Positions 1-8,490 are shown, numbered from the stretch's first letter. The stretch: 64,000 nucleotides of DNA from Ferdinandcohnia sp047238305 (GCF_047238305.1 NZ_JBDFMO010000001.1:434001-498000); one strand, 5' to 3'. A program made the numbers and translations. Notes: generated from the sequence alone by a model not told the origin.

Positions 1-663
1 GCCGCCCCATGAACCCCCACCAACCATGGTAGCACGGGAGTCTTGCCTTTTATTTTCATTGTTATACGGAATCCAGCCAAAATACACATCCTGAATGACA
101 GGAAACATGTTTTGAAAAATGGAATCTGGTTGTTTCGCTTCTTCCACTTTGAGAGAAGCCTCTATCACGCTCTGCCATTCTTTAGGAAGATCTATTATCC
201 CGTATGGATTTTCTTTAAAATCTAGGATGGTCTTCATTTGAAGCCTTGGATAATAATTGTCAATTCCTTCAGTAATAAGATAATTGCGATCCCGTAGCAG
301 ATAAAATTCTCCATAACTGATTTGATCACTAGGGTGAATATTCCAAAATACCCTATAGGAACTCGGATCCGTACTCTTTAACTTGATAACCCTAGGGCCA
401 CCTACGGTACTATCAAATTCCTTATTCCATTTATGATTTTTCCACAGCCAAAGAGTCATACCATATTTGTTTTCATTTGTAACAATCGGCACAAAAACAC
501 GCCTTTCATCTATCTCAATAACATCAAGGACCTCATTTACTTCAGAATACCGTTTAAAAGTATCAGTTTTGGTGAAGGTAGTGGGCTTAGCTAAGTAGAA
601 ATAATAGATCAAGAAAAGAAGAACAACTAAACCTATTAGTCCTATTATCATTTTACGTTTCAT
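1..663 (-). CDS. Unknown membrane-anchored protein, 3-prime truncated by window edge
   Basis: The reading frame is open from the ATG to the first base of the window, so only the N-terminal 221 codons are visible. It starts MKRKMIIGLIGLVVLLFLI, one hydrophobic anchor or uncleaved signal, followed by a soluble domain rich in Trp, Tyr and Lys with no motif I recognise. The start has an AAAGGGGTG ribosome site that lies inside the last codons of the upstream membrane-protein gene, whose stop is only five bases away, so the two are probably translationally coupled. No function is proposed. Confidence 0.7.
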   Translation of the reverse strand, partial: MKRKMIIGLIGLVVLLFLIYYFYLAKPTTFTKTDTFKRYSEVNEVLDVIEIDERRVFVPIVTNENKYGMTLWLWKNHKWNKEFDSTVGGPRVIKLKSTDPSSYRVFWNIHPSDQISYGEFYLLRDRNYLITEGIDNYYPRLQMKTILDFKENPYGIIDLPKEWQSVIEASLKVEEAKQPDSIFQNMFPVIQDVYFGWIPYNNENKRQDSRATMVGGGSWGG

Positions 664-668
664 TCATT

Positions 669-1394
669 TTACACCCCTTTTAAAAAGACGACATCGGAGC
701 GAAAATAATATTGTTTTTTAGGGGTTGCGATTAATAGGCCTTTCCCATCTTCTTCAATGAAAATCGTTGTAGGTACATTGCTTCCCCATTTTCCTTGTAC
801 TCCAATCACTTGGTATGGAAATCGTTCTTTTCTTGTATTTGGTTCTCCGTACATATATGTTTCCTCGTACCACTGATCACTAAAAAATTCCGTTTGTTGC
901 ATGGTAGACAGTTGTTTCATAACTATATCCTTTTGCAATATAACATCCTTTGCGGCTGGGTGGGTATTGATAATTTTCGCACTTTCCACTTCGGAAACAT
1001 AGGTTGCTATATTACCTGGAGGATATATCACATACTGCAGGCCCACCGAAGCCAAAGTCATTATGACAAAAAGAAAGTTTGCGAGAAAACCAAGCCAGGC
1101 ATATTGGCGATATCTCTCCCAACGCCCCTCTTTTGATCTCAAGATAAAATAAAGAATCCATACACCTAACGGTAAAATAGGTATCTTCATAAGTGTTTCA
1201 AATAGGTTCATATTAAAAGAAAATGTAAAAAGTCCAACAAGTAAAACAAGAATGATCTTCCACAGCTTTGGTTTCTCTTCTTGTTTTTTATAAATTCTAT
1301 ATGAAAAAAATACAATCGTACCCCACCCAATAAGGAACGTCATCATGGATATAAGGCTTACATCAAAATCAAACCGAAATGAAATTAGAACCAC
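669..1394 (-). CDS. Unknown membrane protein (about 241 aa)
   Basis: Three or four hydrophobic segments fill the first 120 residues (for example around residues 12-32, 45-85 and 98-120). A soluble C-terminal domain of about 120 residues follows, with an unremarkable mixed composition. No family was recognised. The frame opens with a GTG directly after AAAAGGG, leaving no normal ribosome-site spacing, so the true start may be further in, such as the ATG-ATG near residue 17. It forms a tight pair with the next minus-strand gene (five-base gap), suggesting a two-gene operon encoding a membrane-associated unit. Confidence 0.65.
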   Translation of the reverse strand: MVLISFRFDFDVSLISMMTFLIGWGTIVFFSYRIYKKQEEKPKLWKIILVLLVGLFTFSFNMNLFETLMKIPILPLGVWILYFILRSKEGRWERYRQYAWLGFLANFLFVIMTLASVGLQYVIYPPGNIATYVSEVESAKIINTHPAAKDVILQKDIVMKQLSTMQQTEFFSDQWYEETYMYGEPNTRKERFPYQVIGVQGKWGSNVPTTIFIEEDGKGLLIATPKKQYYFRSDVVFLKGV

Positions 1395-1458
1395 CCCTTT
1401 TTCTTTTACCTTACTATATATTCGTATTGAGGTGCCTGATTCCTTTTTTTAAGCAAAT

Positions 1459-1493
1459 AAAACGTGCAAAACCTTATAGGCTCTGCACGTTTT
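1459..1493 (-). terminator. Rho-independent terminator after the DsbA-family gene
   Basis: Perfect 10-bp stem AAAACGTGCA / TGCACGTTTT with a 15-base loop, followed by T-rich sequence on both strands. It lies just downstream of the minus-strand thioredoxin-fold gene and probably ends its transcript. Confidence 0.75.
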
Positions 1494-1530
1494 TGATACG
1501 ATAACTCTCATCTATAAGACTGCTACTTCA

Positions 1531-2181
1531 TTACTCTGCAGAATTTTCTTCTGTCCATACCTGCTGAAGAGCACCAAGGAAGGTGGAAGTTGGCTGCGCA
1601 CCAGAGATCGCGTATTTTTGATTGATTACGAAAAACGGAACACCAGTAACACCAATTTGTTGCGCAAGCGATTCGTCAATTCGTACATCATTTGCGAATT
1701 TCTTTTCGTCTTTTAACACGTCAAGTGTAGCTTCGCGATCCAATCCTACAGACTCTGCGAGATCAGCTAGTACCTCATAGTCACTAATGAGTTTTCCTTC
1801 TTCGAAATAAGAGTGAAGGAGAATCTCAGTCATTTCTTTTTCTTTCCCCTCAGTTGCCGCAAATTTTGCAAGGCGGTGAGCATCAAATGTATTTGTGTGT
1901 TTCATTGTATCAAAATTATAGTTTAGCCCAACACCTGCTGCTTGCTCCCCAACATTTTCGTTCATTTGCTTTGCCTGTGCAACGCTAGTTCCGTATTTTG
2001 AAGCAAGCAATTCATGGATACTTTGTCCTGAATATGGCTTTGCATTTGGATCTAATTCAAAGCTTTTGAATTCTACTTCAACTTCGTCTCGATGTGGAAA
2101 TTGCTCAAGCGCTTGTTCTAAGCGACGCTTTCCTACATAACAGAACGGACATACAAAATCCGACCATACCTCAATTTTCAT
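1531..2181 (-). CDS. DsbA-family oxidoreductase, FrnE-like
   Basis: A 216-residue cytoplasmic thioredoxin-fold protein without signal peptide. The N-terminus (residues 1-20) reads MKIEVWSDFVCPFCYVGKRR, with the CPFC redox motif at residues 11-14 typical of the FrnE branch of the DsbA family. An alpha-helical insertion follows, and near residue 180 the GVTGVPFF segment carries the cis-proline loop that faces the active site. Length and start match the family. Members are assigned as disulfide or polyketide-type oxidoreductases, but the substrate here is unknown. It appears monocistronic, with a terminator downstream and the 53-bp repeat array upstream. Confidence 0.9.
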   Translation of the reverse strand: MKIEVWSDFVCPFCYVGKRRLEQALEQFPHRDEVEVEFKSFELDPNAKPYSGQSIHELLASKYGTSVAQAKQMNENVGEQAAGVGLNYNFDTMKHTNTFDAHRLAKFAATEGKEKEMTEILLHSYFEEGKLISDYEVLADLAESVGLDREATLDVLKDEKKFANDVRIDESLAQQIGVTGVPFFVINQKYAISGAQPTSTFLGALQQVWTEENSAE

Positions 2182-2333
2182 TTTGACACCTCATTTAGGT
2201 TATTTTTCACTATGGTAACATATACATTTTGTAAAAGCTCATTGGACGACTTCGGTATAAATTTCCCTCTTCGAAAGCCAACATACATTAGAATGCCGTA
2301 ACGGTACATGGTTGGGTTGATTGGGGTCGAGCG

Positions 2334-2630
2334 TGTAGTGCAAGACCTTTGTTGCGGCACATCATAGGGGGATTTTTGCTATAGCTTGTACCGCTAGATC
2401 ACTGTTGCGGGACATGCTTGAGGGATTTTTGTTAAAGCTTGTACCGCGAGACCATTCTTGCGGCACATGCTTGAGGGATTTTTGCTAGTGCTTGTACCGC
2501 TAGACCATTCTTGCGGCACATGCTTGCGGGATTTCTGCTAAAGCATGTACCGCAAAAACCACATTACGTCACATACTTGGGTAAAATGTCTCCGTGCGTG
2601 TATCGCAAGAACTCTTAACCACCCAAATTC
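2334..2630. repeat. Degenerate tandem repeat, 53-bp period, about 5.5 units
   Basis: Units begin at 2334, 2387, 2440, 2493, 2546 and 2599, always exactly 53 bp apart although their sequences have drifted. Each unit opens with TGTACCGC (or a variant) and 12 bases later has GCGGCACA (or a variant), so each can form a dyad. No protein-coding potential is convincing across the array. It fills the spacer between the divergent DsbA-family gene and the small membrane protein gene. Confidence 0.85.
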
Positions 2631-2669
2631 CCTGGCAAAATACATTTTTGAACATTTAGTGAAAAGTAT

Positions 2670-2698
2670 TTGACAATTTTGTGAACAAAGTGAATAAT
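2670..2698 (+). promoter_or_regulatory. SigA-type promoter of the small membrane protein gene
   Basis: TTGACA, a 17-bp spacer and AATAAT, followed by AGGAGG at 2706-2711 and the ATG ten bases further on. The predicted 5-prime leader is almost absent. Confidence 0.7.
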
Positions 2699-2721
2699 TT
2701 ATAGTAGGAGGATGAGGAAAA

Positions 2722-2943
2722 ATGAAAACTACTATGCTTGAGGCTGTTAAGTATTTTGGGGGAACAGTGCTTATTGCCGGTATCATTATTTTTTGTCTAG
2801 GATTTTTTGGGAGCGGTTCCAGCATATTAACACCGATTGGAATCGGAACGGTTATGGGGGCCATATTTGTCTTTTTAATGGGGCTGTTTTTAATCGCATC
2901 TGAAGAAATGTTACTGAAGGCACAGGGGACAAAACAAGACTAA
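2722..2943 (+). CDS. Small two-helix membrane protein (73 aa)
   Basis: Two hydrophobic helices (about residues 12-30 and 37-58) are linked by a Gly/Ser-rich turn, with a short polar tail. It has a good ribosome site (AGGAGG), its own consensus promoter and a strong terminator, so it looks like a genuine single-gene transcript. No family is recognised and no function is proposed. Confidence 0.75.
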   Translation: MKTTMLEAVKYFGGTVLIAGIIIFCLGFFGSGSSILTPIGIGTVMGAIFVFLMGLFLIASEEMLLKAQGTKQD

Positions 2944-2963
2944 ATAATTCATTCATTAACTAT

Positions 2964-2999
2964 AGGCTTAGCCGTTCATAATCGGCTAGGCTTTTTATT
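2964..2999 (+). terminator. Terminator after the 73-aa membrane protein gene
   Basis: Eleven-pair stem AGGCTTAGCCG / CGGCTAGGCTT (with G-U pairs) and an eight-base loop, followed by TTTTTATTTT on the plus strand. Confidence 0.8.
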
Positions 3000-3043
3000 T
3001 TCGCACAAAAAAAAGAGTGCCCCGTAAGACACTCTAAAATCTA

Positions 3044-3325
3044 TTACATATCCCATACCATTAGGAATAGTGTACCGAAAATTGTAATTAACGCGATAAA
3101 AATCATGAAATAGACATTTGCGTAAATAGCCCAACGATCTTTTGTTTCACCCGCATGCATGAATACAACGAGCTGTACCAATGCTTGCACAAATGCTGTA
3201 ACAATCAATATTGTAATACCTACTGTAAAGGATAGGTCAAGGAAGTACACGGAAAGAGCAATCACTGTAAGAAGCAATGAAAAGACAAAGCCATTTATTT
3301 GTTTTGCTGGAAAAAGTTCTTTCAT
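3044..3325 (-). CDS. qoxD: Cytochrome aa3 quinol oxidase subunit IV
   Basis: A 93-residue integral membrane protein with three hydrophobic helices, typical of the small subunit IV that stabilises the CuB site of haem-copper oxidases. It contains the family segment QLVVFMHAG between helices 2 and 3. Last gene of the qoxABCD operon, one base after the qoxC stop, so co-translated with it. Confidence 0.93.
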   Translation of the reverse strand: MKELFPAKQINGFVFSLLLTVIALSVYFLDLSFTVGITILIVTAFVQALVQLVVFMHAGETKDRWAIYANVYFMIFIALITIFGTLFLMVWDM

Positions 3326-3326
3326 A

Positions 3327-3923
3327 TTACATCATTCCTTTCAAATAGATGAAGCTGAAGATGAAAATCCAGACTACATCTAGGAAGTGCCAATACAAAG
3401 AAAAGATGAATGATTTACCAGCAGTTTCTGCAGTTAAACCCCGTTTTCTAATTTGGAGAAGAATCATCACTCCCCAAAATAATCCAAAGGTCACGTGAAG
3501 TCCGTGTGTTCCTAAAGTTGTTAACAACATCGCCGTAAATGCACTCGTTTGTAGACCTGCTCCTACATGGACATAGTGTACAAACTCGTAGATTTCAACA
3601 CCTAGGAAAGTTAAACCTAGAATCAATGTGACCGCGAAGAAACTCATCATTGCCTTCACTCTGCCAATACGCATGGCATGAACCGCAAGACCGATTGTAA
3701 AACTACTGGTTAAAAGTAATAAGGTTTCGATTAATACAGGTGTGATTTCAAAAATCTCTGCACCTGACGGACCGCTTCCGATGCGGTTCTCTAATGTAAA
3801 ATAAGATGTAAACAATGTTGCGAACAGCATAATTTCAGCACCAAGGAAAACCCAGAAGCCAAAAATATTTAATTCGTTTTGGTGCGTACTATATTCAAGA
3901 GGTTGCGAGTGTCCAAGTTTCAT
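3327..3923 (-). CDS. qoxC: Cytochrome aa3 quinol oxidase subunit III
   Basis: A 198-residue protein with five hydrophobic helices, the size and topology of quinol-oxidase subunit III. The N-terminus contains the family segment FGFWVFLGAEIMLFATLF, and the helix-4 segment GTHGLHVTFGL carries the conserved His residues. Its start overlaps the qoxB stop by four bases (ATGA), and qoxD follows immediately. It supports proton-channel stability in subunit I and has no redox centre. Confidence 0.95.
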   Translation of the reverse strand: MKLGHSQPLEYSTHQNELNIFGFWVFLGAEIMLFATLFTSYFTLENRIGSGPSGAEIFEITPVLIETLLLLTSSFTIGLAVHAMRIGRVKAMMSFFAVTLILGLTFLGVEIYEFVHYVHVGAGLQTSAFTAMLLTTLGTHGLHVTFGLFWGVMILLQIRKRGLTAETAGKSFIFSLYWHFLDVVWIFIFSFIYLKGMM

Positions 3924-5869
3924 AGTTTAGCACCTCCAAGTTTTTCTTCTGTTTCTTTAATCTTATCAACTGGAATGTAATGCCCAGGATCCTTTTCAAA
4001 TGAACGGTATGCCATACATCCAAATATACCAATTGTTGAAGCAATCAATAGCGGCCAAATCGCAAATACGAATGAGAAGCCCCATACAAAGAAGATGCTA
4101 CACATGATGAACGGAAGTCCACTATTGTTTGGCATATGAATTTTTTCAATTTCACCTGGGAATAGCTTGTGCTTTTTCTTTTTGTCATCCCAGAATGGTT
4201 CGCTAGAGTTCACACTTGGTGTTAACGCAAAGTTATACTCAGGAACTGGTGTATGTGTTGCCCACTCTAAAGTACGTGCATCCCATGGATCACTGCCAAT
4301 GTTTCTTGGTGCGTAACGGATACTGTAATACACGTTATATACAATCAGAATAAATCCAATCGCCATAATACCCGCACCGACGAACGAAACCATGTTCAAT
4401 GGACCAAATCCAGTGCTTTCTGAGTATGTGTACATACGACGAGCTTGACCGTCTAATCCAGTGATGTACATTGGGAAGAATGCAAGGACAAATCCGATTG
4501 CAAGTGACCAGAACGTCCATTTTCCGATACGTTCATTAAGCATAAATCCAAACATTTTTGGCCAGTAATAGGTGAGTGCCGCAAGCATCGCAAACACAAC
4601 ACCTGGAATAATTGTGTTATGGAAGTGAGCTACAAGGAACATTGTATTGTGGTACTGGTAATCGGCTGCTGACATCGCAAGCATTACTCCAGTTACCCCA
4701 CCGATTGTAAATAACGGAATAAAACCAATTGAGTAAAGCATTGGAACAGTAAAACGGATTTTACCTTTCCATAATGTAAACAACCAGTTAAAGATTTTCA
4801 CACCTGTTGGAACAGCAATCATCATTGTTGTAATTGAGAAGAAGCTGTTTGATGCAGCCCCCTGCCCCATTGTAAAGAAATGGTGCGCCCAAACTAGACA
4901 TGAAAGTACTGAGATGATGACCATAGAACCAACCATTGATTTGTAGCCATATAGGTTTCTTCCTGAGAAAGTTGAAATAATCTCACTGTAAATACCAAAC
5001 GCAGGTAGGATTAAGATATATACCTCAGGATGTCCCCAAACCCAGAATAGGTTGGCCCAAAGCATATCCATTCCACCGTTCGTACTTGCAAAGAAATGCG
5101 TTCCGAAAAGTCGGTCCATTGTTCCCATTGCTAAGGCAACTGTTAAAACTGGGAAAACTGTTACGATAATTAGGTTGGCAATAAGAGTTGACCATGTGAA
5201 CATTGGCATTTTCATCAATGTCATGCCAGGTGCTCTCATTTTTAAAATGGTCGTTATCATATTGATACCTGTCATTAAGGTACCAAGACCCGATATCTGC
5301 AAGGCAATCATATAATAGTTCGTACCAACTGATTCACTAAAGTCATTTCCTGCAAGTGGGAAATATGAAGTCCAACCTGCATCAGGTGATCCACCAATTA
5401 CGAAAGAGATGTTAAATAACATTGCCCCCATAAAAAAGAGCCAGAAGCTGATTGCGTTTAAGCGTGGGAATGCCACATCACGCGCTCCAATTTGTAATGG
5501 TACAACATAGTTCATGAATCCCATGATAAACGGCATCGCCATGAACATGATCATGATTACACCATGCGTTGTAAAAATTTCATTATAGTGCTGTGCGTCT
5601 AACAGCTTCGCTTCTGGTGTTGCTAGCTGCGCACGTAACATAACAGCATCTACCCCACCGCGGAAAAGCATGATCAAGGCAGAAATTAAATACATAATCC
5701 CGATTCGTTTATGGTCAACGGTTGTTAACCATTCGCGCCAGAGATAGCCCCATTTTTTAAAATAGGATAAACCGGCGACAATTCCGATTACGGTAAGTCC
5801 AATTGCGACCATTGCTGCATAGATGGCTGGACTAGGATGTGGTATGGCAAATCGTTCGAAAAATTCCAT
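3920..5869 (-). CDS. qoxB: Cytochrome aa3 quinol oxidase subunit I
   Basis: The 649-residue catalytic subunit of the haem-copper quinol oxidase that reduces O2 to water and pumps protons. Metal ligands are visible: H102 and H417 for low-spin haem, H415 for high-spin haem, and H280, H329 and H330 for CuB, with Y284 in the H-P-E-V-Y cross-link motif. About 14 membrane helices are present. The 5-prime end is separated from qoxA by about 380 bp that hold a 52-bp tandem repeat, unusual inside an operon. Confidence 0.98.
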   Translation of the reverse strand: MEFFERFAIPHPSPAIYAAMVAIGLTVIGIVAGLSYFKKWGYLWREWLTTVDHKRIGIMYLISALIMLFRGGVDAVMLRAQLATPEAKLLDAQHYNEIFTTHGVIMIMFMAMPFIMGFMNYVVPLQIGARDVAFPRLNAISFWLFFMGAMLFNISFVIGGSPDAGWTSYFPLAGNDFSESVGTNYYMIALQISGLGTLMTGINMITTILKMRAPGMTLMKMPMFTWSTLIANLIIVTVFPVLTVALAMGTMDRLFGTHFFASTNGGMDMLWANLFWVWGHPEVYILILPAFGIYSEIISTFSGRNLYGYKSMVGSMVIISVLSCLVWAHHFFTMGQGAASNSFFSITTMMIAVPTGVKIFNWLFTLWKGKIRFTVPMLYSIGFIPLFTIGGVTGVMLAMSAADYQYHNTMFLVAHFHNTIIPGVVFAMLAALTYYWPKMFGFMLNERIGKWTFWSLAIGFVLAFFPMYITGLDGQARRMYTYSESTGFGPLNMVSFVGAGIMAIGFILIVYNVYYSIRYAPRNIGSDPWDARTLEWATHTPVPEYNFALTPSVNSSEPFWDDKKKKHKLFPGEIEKIHMPNNSGLPFIMCSIFFVWGFSFVFAIWPLLIASTIGIFGCMAYRSFEKDPGHYIPVDKIKETEEKLGGAKL

Positions 5870-5961
5870 CCGTTGTTACTCCTTTCAAATGAAGTGAATT
5901 CGGCGTTCAAAATGTATTGATTTAAAATGTTTAAAGACATTCTTTAATGAATAGTTCGTTT

Positions 5962-6240
5962 TTGTCTTCGAGATATAGTATCAAGGACATTTATTTATTT
6001 TTAACCTCGTGATTTGTCCGTGAGAAGCTCTGTCGGAGACATTTTACGGCATCACACCGTTTGTTTTGTCCTTGATACGTGGTATCAGAGACATTTTCCT
6101 GCTTTACACTGTTTGTTTTGTCCTCGAGAAACGGTGTCAGAGACATTTCGAAGACCTCAATCACAACTTTTGTCCTCGAGACACTGTATCAGAGACAATT
6201 CAATGACTTTCCCTGAAACTTTTATCCGTGAAGAGCAGCA
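5962..6240. repeat. Degenerate tandem repeat, 52-bp period, six units, inside the qox operon
   Basis: The word TTGTCC or a variant recurs at 5962, 6014, 6066, 6118, 6170 and 6222, exactly 52 bp apart. Each unit carries an imperfect dyad of the form GTCNTYGA...TCAGAGAC, so each could fold as a hairpin in the qoxA-qoxB spacer of the mRNA. The sequence is unrelated to the other arrays in this window. Confidence 0.85.
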
Positions 6241-6250
6241 TTTCTAAATA

Positions 6251-7156
6251 TTAATGCCCTTCATGCTCTGAATGAGCTTCGTGCTCGTCATGACCTTCCT
6301 CGTGACCTTCTTCAGAATCTGCTGATCCATGATCATGTTCTGGTGGTGGCGCAAATTCTAGGTGAGTTCCAGTAAACGTCATTTGACCAAGATGGCCAGG
6401 TTCTATTAGCTCATCGAATTTTTCTTCGGTAAGAGGCTCGGCAGTCTCTTTAACCTCGTCTACCCAATCCTCAAAGTCTTTTTCAGGAACTGCCTTTACA
6501 CTAAAAGTGTTTTCTGCAAATCCTTTACCACTGAAGTTTGCGTTACGTCCCATTAATTCACCCTGCTCATCTGCAGCAAGATGCAATGTCGTAATCATGT
6601 CTGCCATGGCGTATTTTTGTCCGCCAAGCTGTGGAATCCAGAAGCTTGTAATTGGTCCGTAAGAATAAAGTCTGAATTCAAGTGGTCGGTCTGTTGGAAC
6701 ATATAAGTAATTGACTGTTTCAATATCCTCTTCTGGGTAGCTAAAATGCCATTTCCAGTTTGAAGATGATGCATAAATCACCAATGGTTCTTGGTCTTCG
6801 TAACCTTTTGGTGCAGACTCGACAATGTAGTTACTTTGTACAGAAACAATTGAAAGATAACCAACGATTAAAATTGGAATACCGATACAAATGGCTTCAA
6901 CCCAAGGATTTCCTTCAATATGTGGTGGTTCGTAATCCTCTGGCATTTTTGAAGCTCGATATTTAACAAGCATATATACTAGCAATACGAAAACGACAAT
7001 GACTACTACTGCCATGATTCCAATTGAAAGTAGGATATCTTGGGCTTGCCTCTCAGCTTGTGGACCCTTTGGATCAAGGACCATTACGGGTTCACAGCCT
7101 GTTAGCACTGTGGCAATAGTAATAACCATCGATAAGAAAAACCATTTGATTTTCAT
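6251..7156 (-). CDS. qoxA: Cytochrome aa3 quinol oxidase subunit II (lipoprotein)
   Basis: A 301-residue subunit II. A signal peptide ends in the lipobox LTGC (lipid-modified Cys21), followed by two membrane helices (about 42-64 and 87-106) and an extracellular cupredoxin-type domain. The Cys/His/Met CuA ligands of cytochrome c oxidases are absent, which fits a quinol-oxidising enzyme. The C-terminus is an extended His/Glu/Gly/Asp-rich tail (about residues 275-301). First gene of qoxABCD; a Rex-like operator sits in its promoter region, implying redox control. Confidence 0.96.
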   Translation of the reverse strand: MKIKWFFLSMVITIATVLTGCEPVMVLDPKGPQAERQAQDILLSIGIMAVVVIVVFVLLVYMLVKYRASKMPEDYEPPHIEGNPWVEAICIGIPILIVGYLSIVSVQSNYIVESAPKGYEDQEPLVIYASSSNWKWHFSYPEEDIETVNYLYVPTDRPLEFRLYSYGPITSFWIPQLGGQKYAMADMITTLHLAADEQGELMGRNANFSGKGFAENTFSVKAVPEKDFEDWVDEVKETAEPLTEEKFDELIEPGHLGQMTFTGTHLEFAPPPEHDHGSADSEEGHEEGHDEHEAHSEHEGH

Positions 7157-7215
7157 AAAAGTACTCCTTTCCGAATGGATGCTCTAATTTAACAACTATG
7201 ATCGTTATACAGAAA

Positions 7216-7233
7216 TTGTGTACAACTTCACAA
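7216..7233 (-). promoter_or_regulatory. Rex-like operator in the qox promoter region
   Basis: On the minus strand the 18-mer TTGTGAAGTTGTACACAA fits the Rex pattern TTGTGAA-N4-TTCACAA with one clear mismatch. It lies 60-77 bp upstream of the qoxA start. Promoter elements nearby on the same strand are TTGACA (17-bp spacer to ACAATT) or TTGTGA (18-bp spacer to TATAAC), so a bound protein would block either. Rex is an NADH/NAD+-sensing repressor of oxidase and fermentation genes in Bacillus. Site inferred from pattern only. Confidence 0.5.
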
Positions 7234-7247
7234 AGTTGTCAAAATTT

Positions 7248-7296
7248 TTTTAGCTACTTGTTTTTTTCGTAATATATTGAAAAACTGTAGCTAAAA
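7248..7296. promoter_or_regulatory. Long-spaced inverted repeat upstream of qox
   Basis: Perfect 10-bp arms TTTTAGCTAC (7248-7257) and GTAGCTAAAA (7287-7296) separated by 29 bp, just upstream of the putative qoxA promoter. Could be paired operator half-sites or a loop-forming site; no regulator is assigned. Confidence 0.4.
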
Positions 7297-7396
7297 GTTT
7301 ATTTTTCCAAAATAATTTCTTTTGATTTTTTCCACTGTGTAAATGATGATAACATCAAAACTTTAAAAAGTTGTTACAAAATCAGGAAGGAAGTTT

Positions 7397-7558
7397 TTGG
7401 CAAATACAAATTTCCTTAACATAAGTGTTCCAAACCTTGATGTGTTGCATATCACAGGTGTTTTTTCGAATTTGAACATTTTGTTACAATCTCAAACAAA
7501 AAAAATTCTCCCTATTATTAATGGAATTTCAAATATCCAACCATACTATAAAAAATGA
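7397..7558 (+). CDS. Possible 53-aa small protein, TTG start, coupled to vanW-family gene
   Basis: TTG start three bases after AGGAAGGAAG, the best ribosome site in this intergenic region. The frame runs 53 codons to a TGA that overlaps the ATG of the downstream VanW-family gene (ATGA arrangement). The product is mildly hydrophobic without a clear helix, beginning LANTNFLNIS. The downstream ATG has no ribosome site of its own, so coupled translation would explain its expression. The frame could also be chance. Confidence 0.35.
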   Translation: MANTNFLNISVPNLDVLHITGVFSNLNILLQSQTKKILPIINGISNIQPYYKK

Positions 7559-8475
7559 TGTTCGTAAGGGTGGTGGGGACACTGAAATTATTGTGGACTA
7601 TGATGCTTTTCTTTTCTGTTCAGCAATTCCAGCCTCAGGATCATGTATACATAACCTATAAAGGGGATCCGATCGCGACCGTGAATCGTGCTGAATATTC
7701 TCTTCCATTGCTCGGTGTTCCTACATTGGACACCAAAAAATTCACAGATTTTCTAACTTATTTAGATGAGCAAGTATACGAGGAACCAAAGGACGCAAAG
7801 ATCGGTAAATCAGGTGATATCGTCAAGGAACATGTAGGCGTGAAATTAAATAAGGATAAATTCACAAAATTGTTTTTCTCTAGTTTTTTTGGAAAAAAGG
7901 ATTTTATTGAGGTTCCTATTGAGCGAATTTATCCACGTGTAGATAGCGAACTTTTATCAACCATTCGGGTAAAAAAGATTGGACAATATGTGACGCATTT
8001 TAATTCTTCTAATAAAGAGCGTGCCACAAATATTGCTCTTTCGGCTGCGGCCATTGATAGTTATGTGCTGTTTCAAAATGAAACCTTCTCCTTTAATAAG
8101 GTTGTTGGCAAGCGAACCGCTGCCAGAGGATATCAGCCTGCTCCTGAAATCATTAGAGGTGAATTGATTGAAGGAATCGGTGGTGGAATTTGCCAAACCT
8201 CGTCGACCCTATTCAATGCTGTCGACCTTGCCGGTGTTGAGATCGTTAAGCGCTATTCCCACAGCAAACGTGTTGGCTATGTACCTCCAGGACGCGATGC
8301 TACAGTAAGCTGGTATGGACCTGATTTTCTTTTTAAAAATACATACAATCAACCGATTTTAATACGAGCAAGGGTTAATGGCGGAACGATTATCGTTTCT
8401 GTATATTCTTCGGAGGACATCAATTATACGCCACGAAAGATTAAACCTAAAAAGGAAAAGAGAGACCAATCTTAA
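7555..8475 (+). CDS. VanW-family protein
   Basis: A 306-residue protein with an N-terminal hydrophobic segment (about residues 9-22, anchor or signal). The VanW domain lies in the second half, from FNSSNKERATNIALSA through the signature GIGGGICQTSSTLFNA (about residues 207-222), and a Lys-rich tail ends it. VanW-type proteins occur beside vancomycin-resistance genes and in cell-envelope proteins such as YoaR; their biochemical role is unsettled. The first ATG lacks a Shine-Dalgarno site; ATG codons at residues 16-17 follow AAGGGTGGTG, so the start is uncertain unless translation is coupled to the small upstream frame. Confidence 0.85.
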   Translation: MMFVRVVGTLKLLWTMMLFFSVQQFQPQDHVYITYKGDPIATVNRAEYSLPLLGVPTLDTKKFTDFLTYLDEQVYEEPKDAKIGKSGDIVKEHVGVKLNKDKFTKLFFSSFFGKKDFIEVPIERIYPRVDSELLSTIRVKKIGQYVTHFNSSNKERATNIALSAAAIDSYVLFQNETFSFNKVVGKRTAARGYQPAPEIIRGELIEGIGGGICQTSSTLFNAVDLAGVEIVKRYSHSKRVGYVPPGRDATVSWYGPDFLFKNTYNQPILIRARVNGGTIIVSVYSSEDINYTPRKIKPKKEKRDQS

Positions 8476-8490
8476 CTTACTTTGGTCTCT
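8461..8490. terminator. Shared convergent terminator
   Basis: Perfect 9-bp stem AGAGACCAA / TTGGTCTCT with a 12-base loop that contains the stop codon of the VanW-family gene and the end of the flavin reductase gene. T runs are short. Confidence 0.55.

Noticed and set aside
2178..2360. 60-aa minus-strand frame
   Set aside because: No ribosome site, composition biased, and it runs from the tandem-repeat region into the DsbA-family gene's start.
2334..2630. CRISPR-like array
   Set aside because: The whole unit drifts and there are no identical repeats with unique spacers; no cas genes are present. The same applies to 5962-6240 and 47861-48328.
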